NCBI GenBank assembly: GCA_003996215.1
Contig: QJPP01001556.1
Coordinates: 1-64,000, forward strand
Length of the DNA stretch: 64,000 bases
DNA from: Jaltomata sinuosa
Lineage: Eukaryota > Streptophyta > Magnoliopsida > Solanales > Solanaceae
Reading direction: 5' to 3'
Notes under the pieces: generated by a model
Database searches by the model: none
Told to the model about the DNA's origin: nothing
What the model saw: the letters and a program-made list of their open reading frames with translations, nothing else
Shown: positions 44,777 to 56,567 of the stretch, piece after piece
How positions within the stretch are numbered: position 1 is the first letter of the stretch
Layout of the letters: each line of letters opens with the position of its first letter
Program-made: the position numbers and the translations under genes

Positions 44777-47009
44777 TGTAACGACCAGATTCATCATTAC
44801 GGAAAAACTATTTATGTCAATTTTTAGAGTTAGAAAACTTTGGGTTTGGGAGTTTAAAATTTTGGGCTAGGCTAGTCTCGGCCAGTTTTGGAGCGAGGTA
44901 TGGTGTAGGACATTCCAGATAAGGATTGGGGTAGATGTCTGGATTTGATCTCGTTATCCTTGTAAATAAGATATAAAGGAGTCCGGGAGACTTTTCAGAA
45001 TAGAATTCGGGTAAGTAGAACTCTCGAAATCGAGGTTGACGTGAAGGGGTTGTTCCGGGATATCGAAAAAATTAGTGTGTTGTAAAATGGACCAGTTTTG
45101 GAGATTTTATGACTTTCTGTCCCATTTCAACCACCATTGCAGTTGACACTCCACCATGGTGACCTCCGCTGTAGCGGAGAAAATACTGCTACAGTGGAAG
45201 TCAACGTCGGTCAGCCTCTACCATAGCGGACGACTCCACTATGACGGTACCGCTATAGCAGAGCGGACCACTATAGCGAAGCATGATGGGATTTAATGCA
45301 TAAACTTTTTCAAAATAGTTTAGCTTTTCTTGAAACATTTAGGGAGAAGAAGGGGGCGATTTTGGGCGATTTCTACCAGTTTTCCACCATTTTCATCCTA
45401 AAGGTAAGGATTCTACTCTCCAAACTCCGTGATATCTTTCCTATACTATAGAATTGCTAGGGGTGGACTTGGATAAAGGTTGGGATGACCTAGAAATGGT
45501 AGAATCCAGGGAAAATGGGGATTCTAGGGTGTTGGATCGGAGTTCTTGGGTCTTGATTCTTGGTAATGGGTAATGATCACTTAGCCATAATTTTCTAAGG
45601 GAATCCATAAAAATGATGAATTTAGGTGAATTAATGGTGGGAGAGCTCGGGAATGAGTTGAATGATCATGGTTGGCCTGGGGTTTGGGATTTTTCATAAT
45701 CCAGGTAATTTGTAGGCCATGAGAATTAATTTTTGGTTACTGTGTATTTGTTTCTAGACCAAGAATAAGCAAGAGATCCTGAAAGGGAAAAAGCTCTGAT
45801 TCAATAGAGCTTGGAATAATTCGAGGTAGGTGATGGTTATTGATTCATATATGCATTGTGTGTTTGTGTACTTGGGTCTAAGTATTTGTATGGTTTGTAT
45901 TGCTTAGGGAATGATTTAGGAATGTCCACAAGTCCTATTTTCAGTCTTGCGAAATGAACTAGGTGTTATTGCTTATTGGTTACAAGTGTTGATTGTTTAT
46001 TGTTTATGACTGTTGATTATGTGATATTCGGTTAGCTTGGGTACCACGCCTGGTATGGGATAATACTAATGGTTGGCTCGGGTACCACGCCTTGTACGGG
46101 GTAATACTAACGGTTGGCTCAGGTACCACACTTGATATCAGATAATACTAACAGTTGGCTCAGGTACCATGCCTGGTATGGGTTTACTATATCGTGTTAT
46201 TGCATCTTTATTTAATGGTTTTCTGAGTGGACCGGGTTGTGTTATGATTTGTGGTTGTGCATTTTGGTCCTTAAGAGGCCGAGTTATTCCTTGCTTTATG
46301 AGTTTGGTCTTGGTGTAGATCGGGTTGTATGTCTTACACTTATGTGTTGCCTAGAAGGATTCAGGGTAGGTCTGGAATATGTAACGTGGTACACTTGTTG
46401 TTGTTGTGGATTTGTTGACCATAGTTGGGAAGCGATTTACATGTGGGGAGAAGGTAGGGAGAGACTTGTAGTCTAGGAATACCTGTTGACTTGCCTATGT
46501 TTTTCTGTACTCTTACTTGATTTTTGTACTACTCATACACTGTCTATTTGGAACGGGCTGACAATCCTACCAGTACACGGTGGTTGTCTACTGATACTGC
46601 ACTTGCTTGTCTTTTTGTGAGTACAAGAAATCTTTCGGTGGGTGACGCACGACCTCACTTGTAGGCCTGACATTCAGAGACAAGGGTGAGCTGTTCGATC
46701 AAGCTGCCTTGGTGTCTATCTAGTTGAATTGTAGCCCATTTGTTTTGGGCTTAGACCATTTTTATATTTGGGGTTGCATCCCCGTACTCTAGTTTTGGTA
46801 GATGTTTTTGGTACGATGACTTTCAGATTCAAGGGAGGGATTTTCGCAAGTTATATTTTTTTTATAGAGTTGATTTTATTATGTTGAATACTAGTTTACA
46901 TTTCTGCATGCTGCTTTTAAGCTGTTAGGCTATGCTAAGAGTTGGACTCTATTGGTTCACTCATTCGGGGGTTGGATGGGTGCCACTCGCGGTGGTCTGG
47001 GTCCTGACA
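44777..47009 (+). repeat. Element D, 5' LTR
   Basis: It begins TGTAACGACCAG and ends GGGTCCTGACA. It is 2233 bp. Palindrome-derived sites lie at about 45130-45285. Four 41-bp units start near 46032, 46073, 46114 and 46155. The open frame 46237-46476 lies inside the LTR and is not a gene. Confidence 0.95.
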
Positions 47010-47013
47010 AAGA

Positions 47014-47025
47014 TGGTATCAGAGC
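47014..47025 (+). other. Element D primer-binding site (initiator Met-tRNA)
   Basis: TGGTATCAGAGC, 4 bases after the LTR end. Confidence 0.93.
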
Positions 47026-47227
47026 CCTAGGTTTTTTGATCTCGTCGTACCAAAACAGGTCTAGTAGAGTCTTCCAGAACGGTGCAGAAACGTCCATACT
47101 TTTCTTCGAGAGGCTATAGGACTTTAGGAAAACTATCTTTTCTTTCTTCCATCGTGCTATAACTTGATTCCAATTGGTATCTGGTGATACAAATTGGTGT
47201 CTGACTCTTTCACTCTTCTATCCATAG

Positions 47228-47844
47228 ATGGTTAACAAGGAACAATAGAGCGAGACTAATGGTCCCAGCCGCGGGCCCGGCTGTCCGTGGTAGAGGCAGG
47301 AGAAGGGGCAGAGGACGAGGTAGAGCCATACCCGTCAGGGGTGGGGCTCAAGCTACTGCAGAAGCATGAGAGGCAACCCCTCCCCACCTCAGGAGCAGGT
47401 TGTTGAATATGTGGAAGTTTTTGTGGAGGATGAAGGGGCGCAGGCAAAGGGAGAGGCAGCACCGGCTGGAGGTGCAGGCCTTCCCTCTATGACTCCCGAA
47501 GCATTTCAGCAGGCTTGGAACTTCTTGAGTGGTTTGGTTAGTGCTGGAGCCATACCCGCAGGCTTTTCCAATCAGGCTCTAGGCACTTAGCCAACAGACC
47601 CTACGGCTCCTAGGATGGATGCAGCTTCAGGCACAGGTGACTTCTTCAGGCCAATGCTAGGCCCAGTGATGACAGAAAATGAACATGAGATGCTGACCAA
47701 GTTCTCAAGCTGAAACCTCCTACGTTTCAGGGTACTAATAGGGAAGATTCTTATGAGTTCATACTAGAGGCTACACAAGCTGGGCATTGTGCAACAGTAT
47801 AGGGTTGAGTTCATCATATTTTAGCTGCAGGGTGATGCCAAGCA
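47228..47844 (+). pseudogene. Element D gag N-terminal part
   Basis: The gag Met at 47228 meets a stop at 47246 because two bases present in C are missing. The frame 47366-47590 covers the Ala/Gly/Glu-rich N terminus (TPEAFQQAWNFLSGLV). Further defects are a stop at 47588, a one-base loss near 47703 and a deletion of about ten bases near 47772, all judged against B and C. Confidence 0.85.
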
Positions 47845-48990
47845 GTGGTGGAGATCTCATGTGGAGCTCATGTGGAGTGTCGGTCGTCTATTTTATCCCC
47901 ACTGACTTGGGAGCAGTTTCACGCTCTTTTCTTAGAGAAGTACGTACCCTGTACCTTGAGGGACCAGAAAAAGGATGAATTCTTGAATTTGGAGCAGGGT
48001 AGCATGTCAGTCTCTACATATGAAGCAAAAATCCATGCTCTATCTCGGTTTGCTACACAGTTGGTGGGTTCTGAAGAGGAGCGGGTTCGGTTGTTTGTCA
48101 AGGGTTTGAATACTGAGCTTCAGGTATTGTCTATGCACATGACTTCTTCAGGAAAATATTTCAATGAAGTGGCAGATTATGTAAAGAAACTTGAGGGAGT
48201 CAGGCAGGCGGGGCAGGCTAAGGTGTTAGCCAAGAAGCCCTGGAATGAGGGAAATTATGGTGGTTCATACTCCAAGGGTCAGAATCAGCAGGTATACTCA
48301 GCCTGTCCTATTCAGTCAGCTCTGCCAGCTGATGCGGGTAGTCGTCTGGGAGCTAATCAACAGTTTTCAGCTCCTAAGGTCCAGGGAGCTTCTTATTCAT
48401 CTGCTAGCAGGCCTGCACTTGATCGTGGTTGTTTCTATTTTGGTGATCTAGGCCACTTGAAGAGAGAGTGCCCTCACAGGCAGATCGGTAATCAGGTTCA
48501 GCAGCAGCCCAAGGTTGTGGTCCCAGCAGGTAGAGGTGGTCATGTTAGAGTTCATTCACAGGGTGGGCGAGGTAACTTTCAGGGAGGTCAGAGAGACAGA
48601 GGGAATGGCAGTGCAGACAGGGGTACGGCACAGCCGACCAGGGAAGTTGCCCTGATTGATGATCGGGCTCGCTGTTACGCATTTCCAAGAAGGACCGAGG
48701 CTGAGGCATCAGATGCGGTGATCACATGTACCATTCTTGTCTGTGATAAAATGGCTTCGGTATTATTTGACCAAGGTTCTACATATTCTTATGTGTCTGT
48801 GCGTTTTGCATTGGGTCTAGACTTGATATGTGATATCCTTAATTCCCCTATCCATGTTTCTACCCCGGTTGGAGAGTTGGTGATTGTGACTCATGTTTAT
48901 CATAATTGTTTGGTTGTGTTTGTCGTAATTGTTCGGTGTGTTTGTGGGGTTTCAAATTTGGGTAGACTTGGTAATTCTGTATATGGTTGA
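47845..48990 (+). pseudogene. Element D gag core, zinc knuckle and protease start
   Basis: It is 381 residues. Gag core includes LEKYVPCTLRDQ near 31 and LEQGSMSVSTYEAK near 48. A Gly/Gln-rich stretch is at about 135-180. The knuckle CFYFGDLGHLKREC near 196-209 has Phe at the second Cys position. The protease motif VLFDQGSTYSYVSV is near 312-325. The frame leaves homology near residue 355, where a 22-base tandem duplication shifts it. A direct duplication CTCATGTGGAG is present near 47857-47878, just before or at the start. Confidence 0.88.
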
Positions 48991-50002
48991 ATTTGACGTT
49001 ATTTTGGGCATGACCTGGTTATCCCCTTATCATGTTGTGTTGAACTGTAACACCAAGACTGTGGCTCTAGAGATTCCGGGTAAAGATAGGCTAGAGTGGG
49101 AAGGTGTGTACAGGTCTAAGCTAGTCAGGATTATATCATTCGTTCGGGCTAGGAAGTTAGTGGGGAGAGGGTGTCTAGACTTTTTGGATCATCTATGGGA
49201 TGATAGTGTGGAGTCCCTACCTATTGAGTCAGTTTCGGTTGTTTCAGAGTTTCGTGAGGTGTTTCCAGCGGATTTGCCTGGTATGCCTCCGGACAGGGAT
49301 ATTGATTTTTGTATTGACTTGGAGCCGGGCACTCATCCCAATTCCATTCCTCCGTATCGTATGGCTCCGAAAGAGTTAATGGAACTTAAGACTCAGCTTC
49401 AGAAACTCCTAGATAAGAGATTTATCCATCCCAGTACTTCGCCTTGGGGTGCTCTAGTATTGTTTGTAAGGAAGAAGGACGGTAGTATGCGGATGTACAT
49501 AGATTATAGGCAATTGAACAAGGTTACCATCCGAAATAAGTACCCTCTAACCCGTATTGATGATCTATTTGACCAATTATAGGGTGTGTTGGTGTTTTCA
49601 AAAATTGACTTGAGGTCAGGGTATCATCAGTTGAAAATTAGGCCCGAGGATGTTCCTAAGACTATTTTTTGGACTCGATATGGGTATTACGAGTTCTTAG
49701 TGATGTCATTTGGTTTGACCAATGCGCCAGCGCCATTCATGAGTTTGATGAATGGGGTGTTTAAATCTTACTTGGATTCATTCGTCATTGTTTTCATTGA
49801 TGACATTTTTATCTACTCCAAGAGTAGGGAGGAGCATGTTAAACATCTCCGTATAGTGTTGGACGTTTTGAGACGTCAAAAGCTCTATGCGAAGTTCTCT
49901 AAGTGTAAATTTTGGTTGACTTCAGTTGCGTTCTTGGGGTATGTAGTGTCAGAACAAGGGGTGATGGTAGATCCCCAGAAGATTGAGGCAGTCAAGAGTT
50001 AG
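48929..50002 (+). pseudogene. Element D protease end and reverse transcriptase
   Basis: Two pieces in the same order are separated by a stop at 49580-49582. The first (48929-49582) has DVILGMTWLSP, the linker LEWEGVYRSK, then RT start (IPPYRMAPKELMELK, RMYIDYRQLNKVTIRNKY). The second (49586-50002) has FSKIDLRSGYHQL, the catalytic FIDDIF near 49791 and LTSVAFLGYVVSEQG. It ends at a stop at 50000-50002. Apart from the stops the RT motifs are intact. It would copy the element RNA in cytoplasmic particles. Confidence 0.9.
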
Positions 50003-50017
50003 GTCCGGCCTAGCTCG

Positions 50018-50908
50018 GTGACTGAGGTGAGAAGTTTTGTGGGGATTGCAGGCTACTATCGTAGGTTCGTCAAGGATTTTGCATCCATTGCTACTCACTT
50101 AACAAGGTTTACACAGAAAGACGTACCATTTGTGTGGTCCGACAAGTGCGAGGAGAGCTTTCAAAGGCTCAAGACACTTCTGACCACGGCTCTTATTTTG
50201 TTCTTGCCTGTTGAAGGTAAAGACTTTATTGTTTACTGTGATGCTTCACATTCTGGTTTGGGTGTTGTGTTGATGCAGGATAGGAATGTGATAGCCTATG
50301 CTTCTATGCAGTTGAAGATGCATGAGAGAAACTATCTGACTCACGATTTAGAGTTGGCAGTGGTGGTGTTTGCACTCAAGATTTGGAGACACTACCTCTA
50401 TGGTGTCAAATGTGAGGTGTTCACTGACCACCGCAGTCTGCAATATGTCTTCACTCAGAAAGACTTGAACCTGAGAACGAGAAGGTGGATGGAATTGTTA
50501 AAAGACTATGATGTGACCATTCAATACCATCCGGGTAAGGCTAATGTGGTGGCAGACGCATTGAGCCAGAAGACAGTTAGCATGGGCAGTTTGTCTTGTT
50601 TGGGGGTGTCCAAACGACCACTAGCAAGGGAAATCCAGGCATTAGAGTCCAAGTTCATACACTTGGGTATTTCAGGACAAGGTGGGATTTTGGCCAGTAT
50701 TGAGGTCAAATCCACATTCATACAGGAGATAAAGGTCAAGCAGTTTCAGGATTCGCAGCTGAGAAAGCTTCGGAGCAAGGCAATATTCGGAGAGTCTGGG
50801 GATGCCACATTGGATTCTGGCGGTGTGTTAGATTTTAGAGGCAGGATTTGTGTTCCTCGGGTTGATGACATGATTCATAAGCTGTTCGCAGAGGCTTATG
50901 GTTTGTGA
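50018..50908 (+). pseudogene. Element D RT thumb, RNase H and integrase lead
   Basis: It is 296 residues. It begins with the RT end (TEVRSFVGIAGYYRRFV). RNase H spans about 70-185: VYCDASHSGLG with the first catalytic Asp, HDLELAVVVFALKIWRH with Glu, TDHRSLQYVF with Asp, and HPGKANVVADALSQ at the end. It then runs to the start of the H2C2 finger, where a stop (TGA, 50906) replaces an Arg codon after AEAYGL. Confidence 0.9.
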
Positions 50909-50935
50909 TATTCAATTCATCTAGGTGTAACCAAG

Positions 50936-52140
50936 ATGTACAGAGATTTGAGGCAACTTTATTGGTGGCCTGGGATGAAAAGGGATATAGCGGATTTTGT
51001 GTCCATGTGTCAGTATTGCCAGCAGGTAAAGTATGAGCACCAAAGACCTGCAGGACTACTACAAAGTATGCCCATTCCAGAGTGGAAATGGGAGAGAATA
51101 GCCATGGATTTTGTGGTGGGCCTCCCCAAGACTCTGGGAAAGTACAACTCTATTTGGGTCATTGTTGACAGGCTGACCAAGTCAGCTCACTTCATTCCGA
51201 TCAGGGTGGATTATAATTCACATCAATTGGCTAAGATCTACGTGAAGGAGATTGTGAGATTGCATGGAGTGCCACTGTCCATCATTTCAGACAGGGGTAT
51301 ACAGTTTACCTCCAAGTTTTGGGGCAAGTTGCATGAGGAGTTAGGCACTCAACTCACCTTTAGTACAGCCTTCCATCCTCAGACTGATGGTCAGTCGGAG
51401 AGGACGATTCAGGTATTGGAGGACATGCTGAGAGCATATGTGATTAACTTCGGGGGTCATTGGGACCAGTTTCTACCATTGTGTGAGTTCTCATACAACA
51501 ATAGCTACCACTCCAGTATCGATATGGCACAGTTCAAGGCTCTGTATGAGAGGGGTTTTAGGTCACCGATTGGGTGGTTTGAGAAAGGTGATGTAAAGCC
51601 TTTGGGCGTAACTTGGTAAGGGAAGCGCAAGAAAAGGTAAGAGGCATTAAGACCAAGTTACAAGCTGCCCAAAGCAGACAGAAGGAATATGCATATCGCA
51701 AGGTAAGGGACATGGAATTTCAAATTGGTGAGCAGGTACTATTGAAAGTATCACCAATGAAGGGTGTTATATGTTTTGGCAAGAGGGGCAAGCTCAGCCC
51801 TTGGTTCATCAAACCATTTGACGATCTTGAGATCATAGGGCCCATCGCTTACAGATTGGTACTGCCACCCGGTTTATCGAGTGTCCATCCGGTGTTTCAT
51901 GTATCCATGCTAAAGCGATACCATGGGGATGGGGACTACATCATCAAGTGGGATGAGGTGCTACTTGATAAGGATCTTCGCTATGAAAAGGAACCGGTTT
52001 TAATTCTTGATGGGGATGTCCGAAAATTAAGGACAAAGGTGATCAGTATAGTAAAGGTTCAATGGAAGCATCGTCCAGCTGAGAAATCCATTTAGGAAAC
52101 CGAGAGGGACATGCGGGACAAGTACCCTCACTTGTTTGAG
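50936..52140 (+). pseudogene. Element D integrase and chromodomain
   Basis: 50936-51619 carries the finger Cys pair (CQYCQQVK) and the core with the DDE triad: NMDF-type Asp (AMDFVVGLP), SDRG and the Glu of QSERT. A one-base shift near 51610 moves to 51613-52095: the GPY-like block and the chromodomain (EPVLILDGDVRKLRTK). A stop at 52093 falls inside the chromodomain; the tail (ERDMRDKYPHLFED) is readable beyond it to about 52140. Confidence 0.9.
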
Positions 52141-52228
52141 GATACAGGTACTACTCTTTTCGCTCTTTACTTTTCGTATTTTTGGGTTTGATCATTCGGG
52201 GATGAACGATGGGTAAATTGGTATCTGT

Positions 52229-54405
52229 TGTAATGAACGGGTCCATCATTATGGGAAAACCATTCATGCTAATTTTTAGAGTTAGAAAACTCCGGGTTTG
52301 GGAGTTTGAAATTCTGGGCTAGGGTAGTCTCGATTGGTTTTGGAGCAAGGTATGATCTAGGACAATTCAAGTAAGGATTGGGGTAGATGTTTGGATTTGA
52401 GCTAGTTATCCTTGTAGATAAGACGTAAAGGAGTCCGGAGGACTTTTCAGAATCAAATTTGGGTAAGTAGAACTCACAGAATCGAGGTTGACGTGAAGGG
52501 GTTGTTCCAGGACGTCGGGAAAATTAGTGTGTTGTAAAATGGACCAGTTTTGGAGATTTTACGACTTTTTATCCCATGTCAATCGCCATGGATACCTCCG
52601 CTGTAGCGGAGAAAATATCGCTACAACGGAAGTCAACGTCGGTCAACCTCTGCCATAGCGGACGACTCCGCTACGGCAGTACCGCTATAGCGGAGCGTGA
52701 TGAAATTTAATGCAGAAACTTCCCCAAAATAGTTTAGTTTTTCTTGAAATGTTTTGGGAGAAAAAGGGAGCGATTTCTACCAGTTTTTCACTATTTTTCG
52801 TCCTAAAGGTAAGGGTTCTACTCCCCAAACTCCGTGATATCTTTCCTATGCTATAGAATTACTAGGGGTGGAGGAAAAGGTTGGGATGACCTAGAAATGG
52901 TAGAATCCGGGGAAAAGGGGGATTCTAGGGTGCTAGAGTTCTTGGGTCTTGATTCTTGGTAATGGGTAATGATCACTTAGCCATAATTCTCTAAGGGAAT
53001 TCGTAAAAATGATGAATATAGGTGAATTAATGGTGGAAGAGTCCGGGAATGGATGGAATGATCATGGTTGGCCTGGGGTTTGGGATTTTTCATAATCCGG
53101 ATAATTTGTAGGCCATGAGAATTGATTTTTGATTACTGTGTATTTGTTTCTAGACCAAGAACAAGAAAGGGATCCCGAAAGAGGAAAAGCTCCGGTTCAA
53201 TAGAGCTTGGAATAACTCGAGGTAGGTGATGGTTATTGATTCATGTATGCATTGTGTGTTTGTGTACTTGGGTCTAAGTATTTGTATGGTTTGTAATGCT
53301 TAAAGAATGATTTAGGAATGTCCAAAAGTCTTGTTTTCAGTCTTGTGAAATGAACTAGGTGTTATTGCTTGTTTGTTTACAAGTGTTGATTGTTCATTGT
53401 TTGTGACTGTGGATTATGTGATATTCGGTTGGCTCGAGTACCACACTTGGTATGGGATAATACTAACGGTTGGCTCGAGTACCACGCCTTGTACGGGGTA
53501 ATATTAACGGTTGACTCGGGTACCACGCCTGGTACGGGATAATACTAACGGTTGGCTCGGGTACCATGCCTGATACGGGTTTACTTTATCGTGTTATTGC
53601 ATCTTTATTTAATGGTTTCTGAGTGGACCAGGTTGTGTTATGATTTGTGGTTGTGCATTTTGGTCCTTGAGAGGCCGAGTTGTTACTTGTTTTATGAGTT
53701 TGGTCTTGGTGTAGATCGGGTTGTATGTCTGACACTTAGGTATTGCCTAGAAGGGATCCAGGGTGGGTCCGAAATATGTAACGTGGTACACTTGTTGTTG
53801 TGGATTTGTTGATCATAGTTGGGAAGTGGTTTACATGTGGGGACAAGCTAGAGAGAGACTTGTAGTCTATGGAATACCTGTTGACTTGCCTATGTGTTTC
53901 TGTACTCTTACTTGATTTATGTACTACTCATACACTGTCTATTTGGAACGGGCTGATGTCCTACCAGTAGACGGTGATTGTGTACTGATACTGCACTTGC
54001 TTGTCTTTTTGTGAGTACAGAAAATCTTCCGGTGGGTGACGCACGACCTCACTTGTAGGCCTGACATTCAGAGATATCAAGGGTGAGTTGTTCGACCAAG
54101 CTGCCTTGGTGTCTATCTAGTTGAGTTGTAGCCCATTTATTTCGGGCTTAGACCATTTTTATATTTGGGGTTGCATTCCCGTACTCTAGTTTTGGTAGAT
54201 AATTTTGGTACGATGACTTTCAGATTCTAGGGAGGGATTTTCGCAGGTTATATTTTTTTATAGAGTTGATTTTATTATGTTGAATGCTAGTTTATATTTC
54301 TGCACGCTGGTTTTAAGCTGTTAGGCTATGCTAAGAGTTGGACTCTATTGGTTCGCTCATCCGGGGGTTGGGTGGGTGTCACTCACGGCAGTCTGGGTCG
54401 TGATA
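52229..54405 (+). repeat. Element D, 3' LTR
   Basis: It begins TGTAATGAACGGG and ends GGGTCGTGATA. It is 2177 bp. Palindrome-derived sites are at about 52585-52702 (fewer than in the 5' copy). Four tandem units start near 53429, 53470, 53511 and 53552. Confidence 0.94.
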
Positions 54406-54410
54406 GATAA

Positions 54411-55478
54411 AGGATTTAAATATAAGATCTCATTGAAAATATAGCTCAAAACAGACCTAAAATCAACAAAAATTAATTGAAGAACTTTAGGATAAAACCC
54501 CCAATTTCAAAACCCCAAACCTTGACTTAAGCCAAAAGTTCAAGATAAAATAGCGTGAAATCATCAAATTAGGGATTAAAAACTTACCCCCTTTCAATAA
54601 CAAGGAAATCGCACCCAAAATCGTCCAAATTCGAGCTCTAGAGATCCAAAAATGGTCGAACAAAGTGACAAGTCGTAGAAGTTTTTCTGATTTAATTGTT
54701 GCCATATGCTTGGTGCGATCGCACAACCACAACGCGATAGTGCCCGATGCAGAGGTCCAGCACAACGCGATAGTGCACGAATAGCGTGATAGTGCTAGAG
54801 GCGCGCAATGACGTTTCACGTTGCCGACTTGCCTATGCGATTTTGGCCATGTTGCACGATAGCGCTGCGTTCGTGGCTTTACTCACAGCGCGATAACAAT
54901 CACTTAATGCCGACAACGCTGACTTAAAATTTCCTTCAGTGCAGTTGCGTTCGCACCAGATATTAGAATTTTCAGCCATGTTCAAAAATTTGGTTTCAAC
55001 ACCTGAAACTCATCTGGAACCCCTCAGACATGAACCAATAGTGTAAATCAATTGTAAAACATATTTCAGAGACCTGTTGGAATCGTCGAAACACCGATCC
55101 GAGGTCGTCTTGACTAAATATTGATCGAAGTCAACCCAAAACTTAAGAAACTCAAGAATTCCTCCCTTATAAGGGTCCAAATCACTCTCGGGTGCCTCGA
55201 GACCTTTGCAACCCATCCCATTAAGTCATAAAACACCCTCTTCGGACTTAGTGGAATCATCAAACTCGAAAACGACCTTTCTAACCTCAAATGTTGACTT
55301 AAGTCAACTTTCTTAAGCTTTCGATTTTCAAAACTCAAAAACTCTTCCAAAACACAACTAACCATCCTGAAAGCCATGCCACATATCCCCGTAAGTCATA
55401 AATACCAAAATACAACTACGAGAGAGCCAAACGGGGAAAAAGACCCAAAACTCCGAAACGGCCTTGAGGGTCGTTACA
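54411..55478 (-). repeat. Element F 5' LTR, outer part
   Basis: F's LTR continues after D's right GATAA duplication and ends on the plus strand with GGGTCGTTACA, the reverse complement of a TGTAACGACCC tip. Including 43312-44776 the LTR is about 2.5 kb. It holds a cluster of GCGATAGTGC words. Small minus-strand frames have no recognisable homology. Confidence 0.83.
54706..54905. repeat. Dispersed GCGATAGTGC-type words in F LTR
   Basis: CGCGATAGTGC occurs near 54740 and 54765, with variants GCGTGATAGTGC near 54784, CACGATAGCGC near 54856 and GCGCGATAAC near 54888, along with GCGATCGCA near 54717. Spacing is irregular. Confidence 0.75.
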
Positions 55479-56017
55479 AGAGTATAACTAGAGTATCTTA
55501 AAGAAAGGACCACAAATATTCCAACACAAAAGAAATTAACAAAGTAGAAAAATATCAGAATACATGTGTACACATATTGTATACACAACAAATATAAAAA
55601 GAATATAGAAATTAAAAATTAGAATATTACATATGTGTATACACACAACAAAACGTAAGTTAGGCAGTTACCATTATAATTTGTGTGGCTCTTGGGGACC
55701 TTAGCTTATGTAAGTGGCTATGAAGATGACAGTGTAGGTGTGCTAGCTAGATTGTAAATTCATTATAGTATCATGTGCTTGTTCTCTTCTGCTATATTGG
55801 CCCTTGTGGGTCAACAAACAAAAAACTGGTTTTTTTTTTCAACATAAACATGTAATATTTTGGACTATTTTGAGTCCCATTTAAAATGGGGTCTACATAT
55901 ATAGCCAAACACAAGTTGTGGGTACTCAAGACAAATCCGTGAATGCTCGTGTTGTGCTTACTGCTTACTGTTAGAATACAATGGGATTGGATTTTCTGAG
56001 CCATCAACTTTCATTTG
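55479..56017. other. Non-coding DNA right of F
   Basis: It is AT-rich with two GTGTATACACA-like palindromes near 55567 and 55634 and a T run near 55829. I see no gene or element boundary. It may be the original DNA into which F inserted. Confidence 0.5.
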
Positions 56018-56018
56018 C

Positions 56019-56567
56019 AGTGGCGGATTCATCTATGAGTTCGTAAGTTCAATGAAACACAATATTTTTAGAAATCGAACTTCTTTCGTTTTAAAATATT
56101 TGTTATAATTTTCTTTTTAAGAGTCAAATAATATGAATTTTGATCAATATTTTAAGTTGTATTTTTTTAATCATATTGATATGAATTTTTTTTTACAATT
56201 GATAGTAATTTCCATATAGTTTTTTATCAAGATTTAAATTTTAATTTTAGAATATCGAATCAATCTAATCTAATTTAGCTTGAAAATTAGTCAAATTGAC
56301 TTTCGAGAAATGAAATGTGACAAGTAAAATATTGGAAAGAGTACATTTTAAAATTCATAAAATTTTAATTTTGAATGGTCATTGTTTCTTTTCGGGGTGG
56401 AGTGGGGTACAAGAGATTTATCTGAACTTCCTTCGTCAATAAATTAGATTGTATATATAAAATTTGTTTACATATATATAATAATAAACGTTGAATCTCT
56501 TTAGCTCTTTTTATTTTTTCTTAGTTTATATTTTAAATTCTTGAGTGAAAATTTTAACGCCGCCACT
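56019..56567. mobile_element. Possible MITE with AGTGGCGG terminal inverted repeats
   Basis: AGTGGCGG at 56019-56026 and CCGCCACT at 56560-56567 form an inverted repeat around about 550 bp of AT-rich non-coding DNA. The flanking 8-mers are only partly alike, so a hAT-type duplication is not established. Confidence 0.35.

Larger units (their letters stand above)
44777..54405 (+). mobile_element. Element D: near-complete Ty3/gypsy chromovirus, several stops
   Basis: LTRs are at 44777-47009 and 52229-54405. The target duplication GATAA is at 44772-44776 and 54406-54410, where F's LTR resumes. The internal region of 5.2 kb has gag, protease, RT, RNase H, integrase and chromodomain in order, with long open pieces. 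It is the best-preserved member of the B/C/D family here. Confidence 0.95.
15860..55478 (-). mobile_element. Element F: old Ty3/gypsy element, split by E and D, 3' half missing
   Basis: Reading the minus strand from the right: LTR tip TGTAACGACC at 55478, LTR to 43312 (interrupted by D), a worn primer-binding site, gag start, then E, then the remainder of gag, protease and RT to about 15860. RNase H, integrase and the 3' LTR are absent, so the element was truncated at about 15860. The candidate target duplication on the right is AGAGT (55479-55483); no left partner can exist. Heavy stop load and the two later insertions make F among the oldest layers here. Confidence 0.82.

Noticed and set aside
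46237..46476. 79-residue plus-strand frame, with a similar frame at 53552-53812
   Set aside because: Located in the D LTRs, with no recognisable domain.
55010..55591. Overlapping minus-strand frames considered as a host gene
   Set aside because: They lie in the outer part of F's LTR and just past it, with no conserved motif.
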